A program made the translations under genes and the position numbers. From Christiangramia aestuarii (GTDB lineage Bacteria; Bacteroidota; Bacteroidia; Flavobacteriales; Flavobacteriaceae), in NCBI RefSeq assembly GCF_009735585.1, contig NZ_VJVW01000002.1, forward strand, positions 518,513-582,512: a DNA stretch of 64,000 nucleotides, written 5' to 3'. Shown here piece after piece: positions 60,486-64,000 of the stretch. Within the stretch, counting starts at the first letter, position 1; each line of letters starts with the position of its first letter. The notes below the pieces were generated by a model. It made no database searches. It saw nothing but the letters and a program-made list of their open reading frames with translations, and had not been told where the DNA came from.

Positions 60486-63314
60486 ATGGCCGATCAAAAA
60501 CGCCTTTTCTTACTCGACGCGTACGCTTTAATTTTTCGTGGATATTACGCATTCATCAAAAACCCTCGTATCAATTCCAAGGGTTTCAATACCTCAGCGA
60601 TCATGGGGTTCACTAATTCACTTTTTGATGTGATAAGACGTGAAAAACCAGATCACCTGGCGGTTTGTTTCGATAAGGATGGCAGTAAAGAAAGAACTGA
60701 AATGTTCTCTGAATACAAGGCCAACAGGGACGAAACCCCGGAGCCTATCCGTGAGGCTATCCCGATCATACAGGATATCCTGAAAGCCATGCATATCCCG
60801 GTGGTGGAAAGTGCAGGTATGGAAGCCGATGATATTATCGGGACCCTGGCCAAGCAGGCAGAAAAGGAGAACTATAAGGTTTATATGGTCACTCCAGACA
60901 AGGATTTTGCCCAGCTGGTTTCTGAAAATATTTTTATGTACCGGCCTGCCCGTATGGGTAACGGCATCGAGATCTGGGGAATTCCTGAAGTTCAGAAGAA
61001 ATTTGAAGTGGAAAGACCCGAGCAGGTGATCGATTTTCTCGGCATGATGGGAGATTCTGTAGACAATATCCCGGGGCTTCCGGGAGTGGGCGAGAAAACC
61101 GCTAAAAAGTTCATAAAGAAATACGGCAGTATGGAAGGTCTGCTGGAAAATACAGATGACCTTAAAGGAAAGATGAAAGAAAAGGTGATCGAAAATGCCG
61201 AACTGGGGCGTTTATCCAAAAAACTGGCCACCATCTTTACCGATTGCGATGTGAAATTCCATGCAGAAGACTATGAGCTTTCGATGCCAGACGGAGATAA
61301 GGTACAGGAGATCTTCGACGAGCTGGAATTCAGAAGATTAAAAGACCAGTTCATTAAACTTTTCAGCGGAGAGGAAGAAACCCAGCAAACCCAGGTCACC
61401 AATTCGCCTTCTGCCAAGAAAAATGCCCAGGCAACTGCTGGCGCAGGACAATTCTCTCTTTTTGGCGGAGACGGAGAAGAAATAGAAAGAACTTCCTCCA
61501 GGACCAATCTTTCAGATACTCCACACTTTTACCAGGCTGTGACCACAGAAATGGCGCGTAAGCTTTTTATTGAAAGACTGCTGAAACAAAAAAGCGTTTG
61601 CTTCGACACCGAAACTACAAGCCTGAACCCACTGGAAGCTGAACTTGTAGGCATCGCTTTTTCCTGGGAGGCCGGGAAAGGATTTTATATCCCCTTCCCC
61701 GAAGACAGGGAAGAGGCCCAGAAGATCATCGAAGAACTAAGAGAATTCTTCGAAAATGAAAAAATAGAAAAGATAGGCCAGAACCTTAAGTACGATATCG
61801 AGGTACTGGATAAATATAAGCTCGAGGTAAAAGGACCTCTGTTCGATACCATGATCGCGCATTACCTGATTAATCCAGATATGCGCCATAATATGGATGT
61901 GCTGGCCGAAACTTACCTTAACTATACACCTCAACCTATTTCAGAACTTATTGGCAAAAAAGGCAAGAACCAGGGTAATATGAGAGATGTGCCCCTGGAC
62001 AAGCAAACCGAATATGCCGCAGAAGATGCTGATATCACCTTCCAGCTGAAGAATTTTTTTGAAAAAGAACTCGATGAGGCAGAAACCAGGAAGCTTTTCA
62101 ACGAGATCGAAATTCCGCTGGTCAAGGTACTGGCCGACATGGAACTGGAAGGCATCAGGCTGGATGAAAAATACCTGAAATCATTATCGGAAGCCCTGGC
62201 TTCAGACATCAAGGACCTGGAAGCTAAGATCTATGAAGCTGCAGGTGAGGAATTCCTGATAAGCTCTCCAAAACAATTAGGAGTTATCCTGTTCGAGAAA
62301 CTGGCATTGGTTAAAAAACCAAAAAAGACCAAGACCGGTCAGTATTCTACCAGTGAAGATGTATTATCTGGACTGGCAGATGAGCATGATATCGTAAGGC
62401 ATGTACTGGACTTTAGAGGCCTGGTAAAACTTCAGAACACTTATGTAGATGCCCTCCCGAACCAGGTTGAAAAAACCACCGGTCGGGTGCATACAGATTA
62501 TGTGCAGACCACTGCCGCAACAGGGAGGCTAAGCTCAAACAACCCGAACCTTCAGAATATCCCAATAAGAACCGAAAGAGGCAGGCAGGTTAGGAAGGCT
62601 TTCGTTCCTCGTGATGAAAATTATGTATTGCTTGCTGCCGATTATTCTCAAATTGAACTCAGGATCATCGCCGCCTTGAGCAAGGAGGAGAACATGATCA
62701 AAGCTTTCCAGAATGGAGAGGATATTCACGCTTCTACTGCCGCCAGGGTTTTTGGTGTTCCGCTGGAAGAAGTGACCCGCGAGCAACGTAGTAACGCGAA
62801 AACGGTGAATTTCGGGATCATTTATGGGGTTTCCGCTTTCGGATTAAGCAACCAGACCTCGCTTTCCCGAAGTGAAGCCAAGGAATTGATAGATACCTAT
62901 TATAAGACCTACCCAAAACTGAGCAGTTATATCGCAGACCAGGTAGAATTTGCCCGGGAGCACGGTTATGTTTCCACCGTGCTGGGCAGGAGAAGGTATT
63001 TAAAGGATATCAATTCCAGGAACCAGGTGGTTCGTGGCGCTGCCGAGAGAAACGCAGTGAATGCCCCAATCCAGGGAAGTGCTGCCGACATCATCAAACT
63101 GGCCATGATCAATATCCACAGGAAGCTGGAAGAAGAAAACTATAAGACCAGGATGCTCCTGCAGGTGCATGATGAATTGGTGTTCGATGCACACAAAGAT
63201 GAACTGGAGAAGGTTCAGAAAATGATAAAAAGCGAAATGGAGAATGCCTACAAACTCGAAGTTCCGTTAGACGTTGACCTTGGAACAGGTGATAACTGGC
63301 TGGAGGCACATTAA
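60486..63314 (+). CDS. polA: DNA polymerase I
   Basis: Replaces RNA primers and fills repair gaps. The 942-residue protein has a 5'-nuclease domain (about 1-290; FDKDGSKERTEMFSEYKANRD, EADDIIGTLA), a 3'-5' exonuclease domain with intact CFDTETTSLNP, GQNLKYDIEVL and EDADITFQ, so proofreading is probably active, and a polymerase domain with motif A (DYSQIELRIIAA), motif B (AKTVNFGIIYGVSAFG) and motif C (VHDELVF). A charged linker (about 285-330) joins the first two domains. It is followed after nine bases by the DUF3124 gene, probably co-transcribed. Confidence 0.98.
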   Translation: MADQKRLFLLDAYALIFRGYYAFIKNPRINSKGFNTSAIMGFTNSLFDVIRREKPDHLAVCFDKDGSKERTEMFSEYKANRDETPEPIREAIPIIQDILKAMHIPVVESAGMEADDIIGTLAKQAEKENYKVYMVTPDKDFAQLVSENIFMYRPARMGNGIEIWGIPEVQKKFEVERPEQVIDFLGMMGDSVDNIPGLPGVGEKTAKKFIKKYGSMEGLLENTDDLKGKMKEKVIENAELGRLSKKLATIFTDCDVKFHAEDYELSMPDGDKVQEIFDELEFRRLKDQFIKLFSGEEETQQTQVTNSPSAKKNAQATAGAGQFSLFGGDGEEIERTSSRTNLSDTPHFYQAVTTEMARKLFIERLLKQKSVCFDTETTSLNPLEAELVGIAFSWEAGKGFYIPFPEDREEAQKIIEELREFFENEKIEKIGQNLKYDIEVLDKYKLEVKGPLFDTMIAHYLINPDMRHNMDVLAETYLNYTPQPISELIGKKGKNQGNMRDVPLDKQTEYAAEDADITFQLKNFFEKELDEAETRKLFNEIEIPLVKVLADMELEGIRLDEKYLKSLSEALASDIKDLEAKIYEAAGEEFLISSPKQLGVILFEKLALVKKPKKTKTGQYSTSEDVLSGLADEHDIVRHVLDFRGLVKLQNTYVDALPNQVEKTTGRVHTDYVQTTAATGRLSSNNPNLQNIPIRTERGRQVRKAFVPRDENYVLLAADYSQIELRIIAALSKEENMIKAFQNGEDIHASTAARVFGVPLEEVTREQRSNAKTVNFGIIYGVSAFGLSNQTSLSRSEAKELIDTYYKTYPKLSSYIADQVEFAREHGYVSTVLGRRRYLKDINSRNQVVRGAAERNAVNAPIQGSAADIIKLAMINIHRKLEEENYKTRMLLQVHDELVFDAHKDELEKVQKMIKSEMENAYKLEVPLDVDLGTGDNWLEAH

Positions 63315-63322
63315 TTAAAGAA

Positions 63323-63832
63323 ATGAAAAAAGGGATCTTAATTTTACTTTTCTCTGCACTCATTTTTTCCTGTAAGAAGGAAAAGGAGATCAGTTCTTAT
63401 GATCCCGTGAACTGGGAAGCCCGGGGTGTTGATAGCTCTGTGACCGACTCCCTTAAAAAGGGCAAATCCTATCTTTCGGTCTATTCTGAAATTTATAGCC
63501 AGACGGAACACCGTACCCATAACCTTACTTCCACAGTCAGCATGAGAAATATAGATATGGAGGACACCATCTATATAGATAAGGCTGAATATTTTAACAC
63601 CAAAGGGGAACCCATCCGCATTTATTTTGATCATCCCATATTCATTGCTCCACTGGAAACCGTAGAGATCGTTGTTGATGAAACTGATAAAGAAGGAGGT
63701 ACCGGGGCAAATTTCATCTTTGAATGGTCTATAAAACAATCTTCTACAGAACCACTTTTTGAAGGTGTAATGATCTCTACCTCTGGTCAGCAGGGTTTAT
63801 CTTTTACCAGTAAAGGAGTTCGAATAGATTAA
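63323..63832 (+). CDS. DUF3124 lipoprotein
   Basis: A 169-residue lipoprotein with lipobox LIFSC at about residues 13-17 (MKKGILILLFSALIFSCKK). The mature part contains SVYSEIYSQTEHRTHNLTST, MRNIDMEDTIYIDKAEYF, LETVEIVVDETDKEGGTGAN and FIFEWS, the pattern of DUF3124. Function unknown. It is 8 bases from the polA stop codon and is closed by the terminator at 63891-63922. Confidence 0.85.
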   Translation: MKKGILILLFSALIFSCKKEKEISSYDPVNWEARGVDSSVTDSLKKGKSYLSVYSEIYSQTEHRTHNLTSTVSMRNIDMEDTIYIDKAEYFNTKGEPIRIYFDHPIFIAPLETVEIVVDETDKEGGTGANFIFEWSIKQSSTEPLFEGVMISTSGQQGLSFTSKGVRID

Positions 63833-63890
63833 TCCAATTAAGCCATACAGGATTCCAGAATACCCTCCATTTTAATAGTATCCGAAACAA

Positions 63891-63922
63891 AAAACCTCAC
63901 AAACTAACGCCTGTGAGGTTTT
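63891..63922. terminator. Bidirectional intrinsic terminator
   Basis: AAAACCTCACA and TGTGAGGTTTT form an 11-bp stem with a ten-base loop; A- and T-runs on the two sides allow it to work for both strands. It lies between the DUF3124 gene and the convergent gene whose C-terminus enters from the right edge. Confidence 0.88.
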
Positions 63923-63944
63923 CCAACTAACACTAAAACTACAA

Positions 63945-64000
63945 TTAGAACGGGTATTCTATTTTCTGGAATACTCCAGTTCTAAAATTCTTATTGCTGA
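63945..64000 (-). CDS. C-terminal end of a gene entering from the right edge
   Basis: The minus-strand frame runs from the edge to a TAA at 63945-63947 and encodes about 17 residues ending SNKNFRTGVFQKIEYPF. A terminal aromatic such as this is common in outer-membrane barrels, but the fragment is too short to assign. The bidirectional terminator at 63891-63922 lies 22 bases beyond it, which supports a real convergent gene. Confidence 0.5.
   Translation of the reverse strand, partial: SNKNFRTGVFQKIEYPF

Overview
The window reads as chromosomal DNA of a marine Flavobacteriaceae bacterium close to Gramella/Christiangramia (Bacteroidota). The evidence is the flavobacterial promoter pattern (TTTG, a spacer of 17-22 bases, then TAnnTTTG), the absence of clear Shine-Dalgarno sites, a TonB receptor with a carboxypeptidase-like N-terminal domain, a DUF2723 protein, an UpxY-type NusG paralogue and moderate-to-low GC content. 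There are no rRNA genes, CRISPR arrays, prophage genes or intact insertion sequences. One tRNA gene (Gln, anticodon TTG) is present.

Layout. (1) 1-6.0 kb: housekeeping genes. The rimP-nusA-infB operon (minus strand) has a terminator-like hairpin in its leader. It is followed by a tandem universal stress protein, an AsmA-like membrane protein, a small membrane protein, a metallophosphoesterase and a small unknown protein. (2) 6.0-8.9 kb: a CHASE-PAS-PAS histidine kinase overlapping a receiver-only response regulator. (3) 9.3-43.0 kb: a 33-kb exopolysaccharide/capsule locus, entirely on the minus strand. Reading 5' to 3' it starts with an UpxY/NusG-like antiterminator. Next come a plant-type GDP-mannose 3,5-epimerase homologue, rfbA, rfbB and cysQ. 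A second promoter with a structured ~155-nt leader then precedes a UDP-GlcNAc dehydrogenase, its C4-epimerase, UDP-glucose dehydrogenase and UDP-glucuronate 4-epimerase. The core holds six GT4 glycosyltransferases, a Wzx flippase, two hexapeptide acetyltransferases, a Wzy-like polymerase, an alcohol dehydrogenase/Gfo-Idh-MocA fusion, an alpha-helical-barrel protein, a WecG/TagA transferase, WecB and a WecA-type initiating transferase. The 3' end carries an acidic lipoprotein, a pair of genes resembling the two halves of YjbH, and the Wza and Wzc export proteins. The predicted product is an acidic, uronic-acid-rich, possibly acetylated polymer made by the Wzx/Wzy route.

(4) 43.2-49.5 kb: tRNA-Gln, a giant DUF2723 membrane protein, a 100-bp heptamer tandem array, a polysaccharide deacetylase with a repeat-like insertion, a thioredoxin-fold protein lacking CxxC, and a membrane metallophosphoesterase. 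(5) 49.6-59.2 kb: a minus-strand gene set that looks like an uptake and catabolic system for a 3-hydroxybutyrate-type ester. It encodes a sodium/solute symporter, an acyl-CoA ligase, an exported alpha/beta hydrolase, a TPR-like protein, a TonB receptor, a cytosolic alpha/beta hydrolase and a D-3-hydroxybutyrate dehydrogenase whose substrate residues are all present. This is my best candidate for an undescribed system. (6) 59.4-64 kb: Tat-type glycosylasparaginase, DNA polymerase I, a DUF3124 lipoprotein, a bidirectional terminator and the last codons of a minus-strand gene.

Several families of short dispersed repeats fill the longer intergenic gaps. They supply part of the polA promoter and appear to have entered at least one coding sequence.
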